Positions 26,595 through 34,590 of a DNA stretch of 64,000 bases are shown here, one piece after another. This DNA is from Pseudomonas helleri (GTDB taxonomy: Bacteria; Pseudomonadota; Gammaproteobacteria; Pseudomonadales; Pseudomonadaceae). Made by a program: the position numbers and the translations under genes. The stretch covers positions 1-64,000 of the forward strand of contig NZ_JYLD01000021.1 in NCBI RefSeq assembly GCF_001043025.1, written 5' to 3'. Positions within the stretch are counted from its first letter, which is position 1, and every line of letters starts with the position of its first letter. Below the pieces are notes generated by a model. That model was not told the DNA's origin. It saw only the letters and a program-made list of their open reading frames with translations, and searched no databases.

Positions 26595-27473
26595 TTAGCC
26601 CGCCGCAAGCTCGGCGGGGTCAAGACGCAAGGCCGTGGCATACCCGGCGCGGGCGAGGCGCTCGGCGACCACTTCCACAGGCTCGGCGTCGCCGATCAGC
26701 ACCAGCACCTGATGCGTGTCCGCAGGCAGCCTGGCGGGCAAAACCGCGCCCTCGGCGCTGCTCACAGGCACGGCTGGGGGCAACTCTTCTGGCAATTGCA
26801 CGGCGTGGTCCACCGCGAAAAAGGCCAGCGGTTTGGCCTGGTGAGCCTCGACGACGTGCGCCAGTGACACGCGCTGTACCCCAAGGCTCAGCGGGCCACG
26901 GTTGTTCACGTCGTATGCTTCGCTGTCCGGGCCACGAAACACCGGCGCGCCACGGTTTTCTGGGCCGTCGACGCCGATGCCGTAGATGTGCAGGTGAACG
27001 GCCAGCTCATCACCGTCGACCTGGATGGTGTGGTAATCGCCTGCGGGCATGTACAGCACATCCCCCGCCACGATCGAGTGCTCGCCGCGCTTGCGCAGTT
27101 TGCCTTTGCCCGGCTCCGAGCCATCGTCGATGCGCTCAAACAGCACGTTGTGTTCGTTGCCGGACACCCCGGCAATCAGCGCCCACGACGGGTGCCGATG
27201 CGGCGCATTGCTGGCGCGTGCTTTACCCACCAGCACGTACAAGGCGTTGCGCCGGTCGGCGTCTTCGCCCAGACGGTAGAAGCCGCTGGCCAGTTCGCTG
27301 CGAAACGGATACTGCTCGGTCGGGAACAATTCGGGCTGTGCGGCGAGATTACGCAACGCCTCGCGGGCGGCGTCTATCTGCTCGGCAGTGTTGTGCCCGG
27401 CGCCCAGGCCTGCGGCACGTACAGCGTCGAGAGTGTGGCGAACGGCGGTGGCACGTTGATGAATCAAAGACAT
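26595..27473 (-). CDS. Cysteine/thiol dioxygenase-like cupin with degenerate rhodanese-like C-terminus
   Basis: A 292-residue cytoplasmic protein. Residues about 55-190 form a cupin like that of cysteine dioxygenase and 3-mercaptopropionate dioxygenase, with the iron ligands H92 and H94 (APHRHPSW) and H148 (AGDYH), at a spacing close to the CDO H86/H88/H140 set. Such enzymes oxidise a thiol to a sulfinate with O2. Residues about 196-292 resemble a rhodanese domain (VLVLIGDAEP...RLARAGYATAL) in which the catalytic cysteine is missing. It lies between the TonB receptor and the ABC importer. A thiol substrate is inferred from the family and neighbours. Confidence 0.7.
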   Translation of the reverse strand: MSLIHQRATAVRHTLDAVRAAGLGAGHNTAEQIDAAREALRNLAAQPELFPTEQYPFRSELASGFYRLGEDADRRNALYVLVGKARASNAPHRHPSWALIAGVSGNEHNVLFERIDDGSEPGKGKLRKRGEHSIVAGDVLYMPAGDYHTIQVDGDELAVHLHIYGIGVDGPENRGAPVFRGPDSEAYDVNNRGPLSLGVQRVSLAHVVEAHQAKPLAFFAVDHAVQLPEELPPAVPVSSAEGAVLPARLPADTHQVLVLIGDAEPVEVVAERLARAGYATALRLDPAELAAG

Positions 27474-27532
27474 TACTCAGGCTCCATGCATCACCGTCCG
27501 ATCGGCTCGGACGGCGCATTGAAAAGGGGGCG

Positions 27533-30298
27533 TCAGAACTTCACGTTGAGGTTGGCGTAGTAATAAGCGCCTTCGTATCCACCGGGTGACAGCAGCGAGT
27601 AAACGGTCCGGCTGTTGGTGTTCAGCCGCTGTTTGTTGACCTTGTCCGGGAAGCTGTCAAAGATGTTGTTGCCACCCACATCCACCCGTACGTTCTTGGT
27701 CACCTGGTAGCTGACGCTGGCGTCGGTCACCCATTGGGCGCCGAACGTCTGGTCGTAACCGGGGCGTGGCGGCTTCTGGGCATCGGCCGATTTGAACTCA
27801 CCAAAACGTGTTTCCGAGATGCGCAGGCCCCAATCGCCATAGCTGTAATGCGCGGTCAGGTTGAGCTTGGAGCTGGGCGCGGCGTCGGTGATCAGGTACT
27901 CCGTCTCGCGGTTGACCAACACCGCGTTGGGGTTGATGGCCAGCAACTGCGAAGGCGTTTGCGGCAGCTTGAGAATCTCGGTGTCGTTCCAGTTGTAACC
28001 GCCGCTGAAGGCCAACCGGCCGTATTGCTTGAGGTCGAACACGTAGTTACCCACCACGTCGACGCCTTTGGTTTTGGTGTCCAGGCCGTTGGTGTAGAAG
28101 CTCGCCGCGCTCACGTCATAGCCCAGTGGGTTGAGGAAACCGCCCAGGTTGGTCTGGTTCTCGGACAGGGTGACGCGGTCACGCAACTTGATCTGGTAAA
28201 CATCCACAGTCAGCGATGCATTGGGCAACGGGGTGAACACCGCACCCAAGGAGAAGTTGGTCGACTTCTCGGGCTTGAGGTCTTGCGCGCCAAGCAGACG
28301 CGCAACCGGGTGGTCGACCGGGAAGGTACGGCTGTCGTACATCACGCTACCGTTCCAGGTGCTCTGGGTGTAGGAGTGGCCGATCTGCCCAAGGCTGGGG
28401 GCACGGAAACCCGTGTTGGCGGTGGCGCGCAACGCAAACATCGGGTTGAACTCATAGCGCGCCGACACCTTGCCGGTGCGGGTCGAACCGAAGTCGGAAT
28501 ATTTTTCGTAGCGCGCCGCTACGCCCATTTGCAGCTTTTCGGTCAGGTTGTTTTCCAGGCTGACATACAGCGCCTTGACGTTGCGGTCGTAGCTGCCGGC
28601 ATCCCCGGGCTGGTAGCCGGGGAAGCTCTGCGAGCCGACGCCCGCCCGCACGTCATAACCCGGCGCCGCAGGGCCAAAGCCTGCATTGGGGTTAGGCCCC
28701 GGGTCTACACCAGGACCACGGCGCGGCACGTCGGTGAACTCGTAAGGCCCACGGGCCCACGACTGATACTCACCGGCGTTAACGTCATAGTTTTCCTTGC
28801 GCCAGGCCGCCCCCGCAGCGAGGGTCACGGGGAAGTCCGTGAGTGACCATTGCAGATCCTTGACGTAGTCGAGGGTCAGGCTGGTCTGGTCGGAGGTATA
28901 CCCGCCGGCGTGAAAACGGCGCTGGCTGTCGGGGCCGAACGAAGGGTTGATGGAGTTGTTGAGGATGTATTCGATGTCGCTGCGCCCGTAGCTGGCGGCC
29001 AAATCGAACTTGCCGATATCGTCATCGCCAAAGCGCGAACCGAAGGTGGCCTCGTAGTCTTCGCTTTTGAGGTCCAGCCACGGCTGGAAGCCTTCCGGGT
29101 ACACCGACAGCCAGTTACGGCCTTGCTGGTCATACGGGTAGCGATAGGCGTTTTGCGAATGGCTAATGCGGTGCCCGTAGGTGGCGAAGCCATAGAGCTG
29201 AACCTGGTCGGTCACGCTGCTCTCGGCGTTAAGCGCCAGGTTGTAATCATCCAGCGCGGGCGAGCCGGTGGCGTATTCGCGGTTGGCCGTGGCTTCGCGC
29301 GGGTCGTTGGCATTCCAGAAGTACACGCTGTCATCGGTCTTGCCGCTGGGGTAGGTGCGCTTCTTGTTGCTCCAGTCGCCGCTCAAGGTGAGGAAACCAT
29401 CGCCCGGCAAGGTGAAGCCTTTCCAGGTCTCGACGTTTTTGCTGAAGCCATCGCCTTTGGTGAACTTGCCCATCGTCGTGTTGACTTCGCCGCCGCTGTC
29501 GCGCTCCTTGAGCACGACGTTGATGACCCCGGCAATCGCGTCCGAACCGTATTGCGCCGACGCACCGTCACGCAGTACTTCGACGCGCTCGATGGCGCTG
29601 ATCGGGATGGTGTTGAGGTCGGCGGCGTTCGAGCCGCGACCAAAAAACGGTTTGTTGTTCACGAAGGCCGAGACGTGCCGGCGCTTGCCGTTGATCAGCA
29701 CCAGCGTCTGGTCAGGCGACAACCCGCGCAAGGCGGCAGCCCGGAAGCTCGACAGACCATCCACACCGTTGACCAGCGGGTAGTTGAACGACGGCACCAG
29801 CGCTTGCAGCGCTTGGCTCAAGTTGGTGAAGCCGGTTTCCTGAATCGCATTGGCGCTGATGGTGTCGACTGGCGAAGAACTTTGCAGCGCGGTCAGGTCA
29901 GTGCGTCGGGTCCCCACCACCACGACCTGATCCAGCTGCGGTGGCACCTGCGCTGCCGAAGGCGCCAGGGCATAAATCACAAAGCTGCCTTGGGCGGTCT
30001 GGCGTGCGGCCAGGCCCGAGCCTTCGAGCAACTTGTTCAGCGCTTGTTCCACCGACAAGCTACCCCGCACCGAACGGCCCTGCTTGCCCGCCACCAATGC
30101 CTGGGGCGCCAGCACGTTGGTACCGGTTTGTTCCGCCAGTTGGTTGAGCGCTTGTTGCAGAGGTTGTGCGGGCAGGTCGATGCTCTGCGCCACGGTGACA
30201 GCGTCACCGGCTTGCGGCGCGGCGTAGGCGACACTCCCGAACAGAAGACCACCAGACAGAATCGCAGTACTTAACAGCGTTAATTGAGGTTGAAACAT
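27533..30298 (-). CDS. TonB-dependent receptor with STN signalling domain
   Basis: A 921-residue outer-membrane receptor: signal peptide (about 26 residues, ending AYA-A), STN secretin/TonB domain (about 40-105, IDLPAQPLQQALNQLAEQTG), TonB box near VVVVGTRR, plug domain (LRGLSPDQTLVLINGKRR, VEVLRDGASAQYGSDAIAGVIN) and a 22-strand barrel that ends in aromatic F. The STN domain contacts a FecR-type anti-sigma factor when ligand binds. The fecI-fecR pair upstream is its likely partner. The plug type is not that of classical siderophore receptors, and the gene content suggests an organic sulfur ligand. Confidence 0.9.
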   Translation of the reverse strand: MFQPQLTLLSTAILSGGLLFGSVAYAAPQAGDAVTVAQSIDLPAQPLQQALNQLAEQTGTNVLAPQALVAGKQGRSVRGSLSVEQALNKLLEGSGLAARQTAQGSFVIYALAPSAAQVPPQLDQVVVVGTRRTDLTALQSSSPVDTISANAIQETGFTNLSQALQALVPSFNYPLVNGVDGLSSFRAAALRGLSPDQTLVLINGKRRHVSAFVNNKPFFGRGSNAADLNTIPISAIERVEVLRDGASAQYGSDAIAGVINVVLKERDSGGEVNTTMGKFTKGDGFSKNVETWKGFTLPGDGFLTLSGDWSNKKRTYPSGKTDDSVYFWNANDPREATANREYATGSPALDDYNLALNAESSVTDQVQLYGFATYGHRISHSQNAYRYPYDQQGRNWLSVYPEGFQPWLDLKSEDYEATFGSRFGDDDIGKFDLAASYGRSDIEYILNNSINPSFGPDSQRRFHAGGYTSDQTSLTLDYVKDLQWSLTDFPVTLAAGAAWRKENYDVNAGEYQSWARGPYEFTDVPRRGPGVDPGPNPNAGFGPAAPGYDVRAGVGSQSFPGYQPGDAGSYDRNVKALYVSLENNLTEKLQMGVAARYEKYSDFGSTRTGKVSARYEFNPMFALRATANTGFRAPSLGQIGHSYTQSTWNGSVMYDSRTFPVDHPVARLLGAQDLKPEKSTNFSLGAVFTPLPNASLTVDVYQIKLRDRVTLSENQTNLGGFLNPLGYDVSAASFYTNGLDTKTKGVDVVGNYVFDLKQYGRLAFSGGYNWNDTEILKLPQTPSQLLAINPNAVLVNRETEYLITDAAPSSKLNLTAHYSYGDWGLRISETRFGEFKSADAQKPPRPGYDQTFGAQWVTDASVSYQVTKNVRVDVGGNNIFDSFPDKVNKQRLNTNSRTVYSLLSPGGYEGAYYYANLNVKF

Positions 30299-30386
30299 TT
30301 ATGAGCTCCCTGGCCATCATTTGTGGTCCTCGAAACAAATGACGTCCAGGTCGCGAACAGCCTCAGGTTATAAAACAACAATCAAT

Positions 30387-30403
30387 AAGATCATTTTGAT
30401 CTT
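30387..30403 (-). terminator. AT-rich hairpin between aldolase-like gene and TonB receptor
   Basis: AAGATCA and TGATCTT form a 7-bp stem on a 3-base loop, followed on the minus strand by a T-rich stretch. It may end or weaken read-through from the aldolase-like gene, so the receptor may have its own promoter in the 120-base gap. Confidence 0.35.
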
Positions 30404-30418
30404 TAGATATGCCCGTGC

Positions 30419-31099
30419 TCAGGGCGCTTGCCAACCGCGACGGGCCAACTCGGCAGCGCCTGCGGGCAATGCCTGGGCGCCACCCAGTTGTTCGGCGAGC
30501 AGTGCCAGGTGGGCGGCATCTTCCAGAGCGACCAGCAAACGCGCAGCCCCCAACACGCCCTTTTCACTCCAGGCAAACGGGCCGTGGTTGGCGAGCAATA
30601 CCGCTGGCGCGGTGGTGTCGTCGCGCAGCAAATCGATCACCGGCTGAGAGGCGTAACGCGGGCCCCACTCGCTCACCGGGATTTGCTGGTCTTCACGCAG
30701 CAGGCCCAACAGGCCTGAGCTGTAAGGGCGCAACGGGCGGCGGGCAATGGCATGGGCGGTGAGGTACAGCGAGTGGGTGTGGATAACTGACGTGGCCTGT
30801 GGACGCTCGCGCAAAATGGCCACGTGCAGCGCTGCGACTTCCTGCAGATTGGCGGACAACGTGCCTTGGTGCGTGCGCAAATCGAAATCCAGCAGGACCG
30901 CCGTACCCGCGTCTGGGCCAGCCAGAGAAGCAATCAACAGCTTCTCTTGATCCCCTACACGCAGGCTAATATTGCCCGCATGGGTCGGCGAAAGGGTTTG
31001 CGTATCGATCAGCAATTGGCGCGCTTGGGAGAAAGCTTGCTCAAATTGTTGCAACGCCAGCAAAGGGTCAGAGACAGGCCGGGATTCTTGAAGGGTCAT
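30419..31099 (-). CDS. Class II aldolase/adducin family protein
   Basis: A 226-residue metal-dependent aldolase/epimerase/dehydratase fold. It shows THAGNISLRVG (substrate phosphate-binding region), the zinc-ligand pair HTH in SVIHTHSLY, and the later LLANHGPFAW. The family includes fuculose-phosphate aldolase, ribulose-phosphate epimerase and methylthioribulose-1-phosphate dehydratase (MtnB). The last would fit a sulfur cluster, but this cannot be decided from the sequence. It lies between fecR and the receptor gene. Confidence 0.8.
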   Translation of the reverse strand: MTLQESRPVSDPLLALQQFEQAFSQARQLLIDTQTLSPTHAGNISLRVGDQEKLLIASLAGPDAGTAVLLDFDLRTHQGTLSANLQEVAALHVAILRERPQATSVIHTHSLYLTAHAIARRPLRPYSSGLLGLLREDQQIPVSEWGPRYASQPVIDLLRDDTTAPAVLLANHGPFAWSEKGVLGAARLLVALEDAAHLALLAEQLGGAQALPAGAAELARRGWQAP

Positions 31100-31117
31100 A
31101 ACGGTTCCTGAAGGTTC

Positions 31118-31139
31118 AGGGGGGTGAAATTACCCCCCT
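31118..31139 (-). other. G/C hairpin between fecR and aldolase-like gene
   Basis: AGGGGGGT and ACCCCCCT pair over a GAAATT loop in the 92-base gap. There is no T-tract on the minus strand. It may reduce transcription from the regulatory genes into the structural genes. Confidence 0.4.
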
Positions 31140-31191
31140 TGATTCAGGGACGTTTAATCAGCGGATTGCCTCAGGTCGGCTGCGCAAACTC

Positions 31192-32178
31192 TTAGCGGGC
31201 GCGGATATCCACACTCTGGTCAGGATTGATAACCAGATTCAGCGCAAACAACTCCGGCAGCACATGCAGCAGCTCATCGGGCTTGGCCAGTGAGAACGAC
31301 CCACTGATGCGCAACGCCCCCAGCTTGCTGTCATGAATACGGATACGCCCGCTGCGGTAGCGTTGCAGTTCGGCCACCGCTTCGGCCAGGGTCTCGCCAG
31401 AAAACACCAGACGCCCGTCACGCCAGCTCACCGCCTGGGTGGCGTCTACATCGCGGATGCCATCGACAAACAACCCATGCCGCGTGCGCAACTGCTGGCC
31501 ACGGGTGATTTGCAACGCATCGGCTTCGTGGTCCGGCGTCACCTGAACCCGCCCTTCAAGCACAGTGACCTGGTTACCCTCCTGCCACTGACGCACGTTG
31601 AACACCGTGCCGAGCACCCGCACCCGCGTGTCCAAAGACGTGACTTCGAAGGGAATATTGGCCTGGTGAGTGACTTCGAACAGCGCCTCACCCTGGACCA
31701 GTTGCACCTCTCGCGAGCGCAGCCTGCGCACGAAATCCAGATGGGTATTGGTATTGAGCTGCACCCGGCTGCCGTCGCTGAGAGATACCTCCCGGTGCTC
31801 GCCCAAACCGGTCACGTATTCGCCCTGGGACAACACCGGGTTGACCCACCACAAGGTCAGGCCAACCCCGAGCAGCAGCACCAGCGCACTGCTCCATGTG
31901 GGCCAGGCCCAGCCACGACGGGGGTTGCGAACGGCCGGGGCCTGCGCAGCAGACGCCGGGGCCAGGTGGCGCGGGTAGCGCTGGCGCAAACTGTCGAGTG
32001 AGGCATCCAGCGCGATAACGGTTTGTCGCTGGGCTTCATAGCAGCGCCGATTGTCGTCACTCACGGCCACCCACTGCTCTAATTCCAGGCGAGCGTCCGC
32101 TTCGCGTTGTGGGTCGCCGCAACGGCTGCGCGCCAATAAGCGATTAACGTAATCCGAGTCATTTAAAGGCAAGTTCAT
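31192..32178 (-). CDS. fecR: FecR-family anti-sigma factor
   Basis: A 328-residue inner-membrane regulator. The cytoplasmic N-terminus (DUF4880-type, about 1-80) binds the sigma factor, one membrane segment lies at about 92-111, and the periplasmic FecR domain (YVTGLGEHREVSLSDGSRVQLNT) is followed by a C-terminal STN-like part that receives the signal from the receptor. It follows fecI by 62 bases. Confidence 0.9.
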   Translation of the reverse strand: MNLPLNDSDYVNRLLARSRCGDPQREADARLELEQWVAVSDDNRRCYEAQRQTVIALDASLDSLRQRYPRHLAPASAAQAPAVRNPRRGWAWPTWSSALVLLLGVGLTLWWVNPVLSQGEYVTGLGEHREVSLSDGSRVQLNTNTHLDFVRRLRSREVQLVQGEALFEVTHQANIPFEVTSLDTRVRVLGTVFNVRQWQEGNQVTVLEGRVQVTPDHEADALQITRGQQLRTRHGLFVDGIRDVDATQAVSWRDGRLVFSGETLAEAVAELQRYRSGRIRIHDSKLGALRISGSFSLAKPDELLHVLPELFALNLVINPDQSVDIRAR

Positions 32179-32240
32179 CGCCTGATTAGAGTGCTAGCAA
32201 AGCAGCAATGAAAGACAAGTAACCCACCTCGGCACGCGCA

Positions 32241-32741
32241 TTAATCCATAAACTCCCGGCAAATTTTTAAACCCAGTGCCACATGCTTCTCCACCATGCT
32301 GGGCGAAATGCCCATGCTGGCGCCAACCTCGTTATGCGCCAGACCGTGGATGCGCGAGAGGATAAACGCCTCGCGGCAGCGCGCCGGCATGCTATCAATG
32401 GCTTTGGACAATAGCTCCACCCGCTCCTGCCCCAAGGCAATGCGCTCCGGGTCGATGTCGTGGGACAGCGCCGGCAACGACTCGGCATCCACCCGCGACT
32501 CCAAAGATTCCATAGGCAGGCGCCGACGATGCCGCGCAAGATCGATTTTCAAATTACGGGCGATTTGCCGAAGCAACCCCGCAGGTGATCGAACCTCTTG
32601 CTCAGCGGGCAGCTTAAGCAACCGCTCAACACTGGCCTGCGCAATATCCCCGGCATCCTGGCGAGAGCTGCTGTCACGGTCCATGGATTTATAAAAGTCG
32701 GTGTAAATTGGATTTATATTTTTTAAGAGTTTATTGCTCAT
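32241..32741 (-). CDS. fecI: FecI-family ECF sigma factor
   Basis: A 166-residue ECF sigma factor. Region 2 covers about residues 10-80 (SPAGLLRQIARNLKIDLARHR) and region 4 about 105-160 (SMPARCREAFILSRIHGLAHNEVGASMGIS) with its helix-turn-helix. With FecR and the STN receptor it makes a complete cell-surface signalling set. Its likely targets are the genes downstream on the same strand. Confidence 0.9.
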   Translation of the reverse strand: MSNKLLKNINPIYTDFYKSMDRDSSSRQDAGDIAQASVERLLKLPAEQEVRSPAGLLRQIARNLKIDLARHRRRLPMESLESRVDAESLPALSHDIDPERIALGQERVELLSKAIDSMPARCREAFILSRIHGLAHNEVGASMGISPSMVEKHVALGLKICREFMD

Positions 32742-32909
32742 TAATCACGGCATCGTCAGTGCGATGCGGCTCCTGCTGGAGCAGGCAGAACCGGCCATCG
32801 GAAAATGAAATGTGCATATCCGGCGGCCCGGTTTTTATAGCCTAACGAGCATTTTTTTAGATATGAAATAACTGTTTGGCCTAGGCGTGTTGATTTAGCT
32901 CATAACGCC

Positions 32910-33275
32910 TCACGCATCCAGCTCAACGTAGCTCGACTCCCCACCCCCGGTCGCACCCGATAACCAGCCCCAGACAAACTCCAGTGTGGTGCGCCCGGCG
33001 TGATCGACACCGACCGTGCCCCGCGACCAACCGGCCAGCAACTCGCCCTCTGCGGTCAGGCAGTGGTACAGCAACTCGATGCTGTCGGGGCCGGTGGCGC
33101 GACCGACCAAATGCCCCGTGCAGATATGCCCGCCCTGGTAAGTCCCGGTGATCGCATTGCCATCGACGTGGTAGTGGAACACCGTGCTGGCGTCGGATAA
33201 CCCGCTAGCGTTACTCGCCACGGCGAACCGGCGATTGTTCATGCGTTGGCTGATGTTTTTAAAGGTGCTGTCCAT
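32910..33275 (-). CDS. Small conserved protein of unknown function
   Basis: A 121-residue soluble protein rich in aromatic residues and glycine. FHYHVDGNAITGTYQGGHI and the C-terminal LEFVWGWLSG are typical of a short Pseudomonas family that is often labelled N-acetylglutamate synthase without good reason. The ATG at 33275 (MDSTFKNISQ) was chosen because the longer frame has no similar sequence. It diverges from the GNAT-Rnk gene. Confidence 0.65.
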   Translation of the reverse strand: MDSTFKNISQRMNNRRFAVASNASGLSDASTVFHYHVDGNAITGTYQGGHICTGHLVGRATGPDSIELLYHCLTAEGELLAGWSRGTVGVDHAGRTTLEFVWGWLSGATGGGESSYVELDA

Positions 33276-33496
33276 CGATTTTCGAGCTCCTGATTGCCTG
33301 CGATCTGCATAAAGTGGGTCGAAGGGTTTGAACGTAGAGAGTTGGGTAAAACAACCAAAAAACCGTAGCCATCCCTCCAAAAGCGGCTTTGAATTCGGCT
33401 TTACAGGCGTCATGCCATAAAATGGCCGGTTGCCGAAGAACCGTCATGACTCTGGCCATGAAGGGCTTCCATCCTTAACAAATAAGTGTGGTCAAG

Positions 33497-34408
33497 ATGA
33501 ACAAGCCTTTCATTTCGCTGTGCCCTGAAATTACTCGGGCGCACGCGCTGACGTTGATGGATTGGTTGGAGGATGAACGTGTCACCTGCTACCTGAGCGA
33601 TTCTCGTCATGTTTCGCGCGCCATTGGGCACGCCATTGATCGGACACAACTGCCGATCCTGACTCATCTATTCAACCAGGGCGGCCGGTTCTTCATGGCC
33701 TTTGACAGGCATGACGCTCCGGTCGGCTTTGTCCGTCTGATCAAAACCGGCCCGGATTGCGAGATAGTCCTGGTCATCGGAGACAGCGACAAATGGGGCC
33801 GCAACCTTGGCGCCCGCACGATCCAGGAAGGCATGAAACTGGCCTTCCTCGACATGCGGGCCAAGAAGCTCATCGCCAAGATCCATCCGGACAACACGCG
33901 CTCGCTCAAAGCCTTTGTGCGCAGTGGTTTTGTGCTTGAGAGCGAAACGCCGACATTGAAGTCATTTTCCATGGCGGCAGGACGCTATCTCCAGCTCTTG
34001 CGCGAAGGGGCCGTGAGTAACGCCACCAAAATCTTCATTACTGAAATCGACAAGGCCAGGCTCGAACAACTGATCGCGCTCGAAACAGGCCCCGCCGTCG
34101 TTGAGCTCGAACATGAGCTTGAGCGTGCCATTGTCGTCAAGCCGCAGCAGGTGGCATCCAATGTCGTCACGATGAACTCCAGAGCCTTGCTGCAGTTGGA
34201 CGACGAAGAGATCGAAGTGGCCTTGGTCTACCCCGAAGACGCCGACAGCAACAGCGGAAAACATTCCGTTTATTCCGACATCGGTGCCGCCATCCTGGGT
34301 TATCAGGAAGGGGACGCCATTGACTGGCGAATATCAGACAAGACCCGCCGGATAGAAATCAGGAAAGTGCTTTACCAGCCGGAGGCTGCGGGCGACTTCC
34401 ACCTTTAA
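33497..34408 (+). CDS. GNAT acetyltransferase fused to Rnk-type regulator
   Basis: A 303-residue two-domain protein. Residues about 5-165 form a GNAT domain with the acetyl-CoA loop WGRNLGARTI (100-109) and NTRSLKAFVRSGF (133-145). Residues about 177-303 match Rnk, the GreA/GreB-like regulator of nucleoside diphosphate kinase that binds RNA polymerase (EIDKARLEQL, then the FKBP-like domain with YPEDAD and GAAILGYQEGD). Each part looks complete. GTG at 33488 is an alternative start. The gene is convergent with glmS. Confidence 0.85.
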   Translation: MNKPFISLCPEITRAHALTLMDWLEDERVTCYLSDSRHVSRAIGHAIDRTQLPILTHLFNQGGRFFMAFDRHDAPVGFVRLIKTGPDCEIVLVIGDSDKWGRNLGARTIQEGMKLAFLDMRAKKLIAKIHPDNTRSLKAFVRSGFVLESETPTLKSFSMAAGRYLQLLREGAVSNATKIFITEIDKARLEQLIALETGPAVVELEHELERAIVVKPQQVASNVVTMNSRALLQLDDEEIEVALVYPEDADSNSGKHSVYSDIGAAILGYQEGDAIDWRISDKTRRIEIRKVLYQPEAAGDFHL

Positions 34409-34496
34409 TTGCGGCTTTTACTGCGTGTTGATCCATCAGGCGCGAAGGTTTTCACACGCTTCGTGTCTGGCAGGTTTGTGGAAGTTTCAATGCTCA

Positions 34497-34527
34497 ACAT
34501 TCAACCCGCTGGGTGCGGGTTGAATGT
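34497..34527. terminator. Bidirectional terminator between GNAT-Rnk gene and glmS
   Basis: ACATTCAACCCGC pairs perfectly with GCGGGTTGAATGT over a 5-base loop, between two convergent stop codons. Confidence 0.8.
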
Positions 34528-34590
34528 GTTCACCCAATGCCGTGGAAAAACTTATTCCACAGTCACCGATTTAGCTAAGTTGCGCGGCTG
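34524..34590. other. Predicted attTn7 (3' end of glmS), unoccupied
   Basis: Tn7 family elements recognise the last codons of glmS and insert about 25 bp past its stop. The glmS 3' end is intact, the insertion point falls near 34527 at the foot of the terminator, and no transposon genes follow. Confidence 0.6.

Noticed and set aside
20019..32741. Siderophore uptake system
   Set aside because: FecI, FecR and a TonB receptor suggest iron at first sight, but no siderophore synthesis, iron ABC importer or reductase gene is present, and the other genes act on amino acids and C-S bonds.
32910..33275. N-acetylglutamate synthase
   Set aside because: This label is common for the family, but the protein is only 121 residues and shows neither a GNAT nor an amino-acid kinase domain.
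34524..34590. Tn7-type island at glmS
   Set aside because: The site is intact and the next gene is the convergent GNAT-Rnk fusion; no tns genes or terminal repeats are seen.
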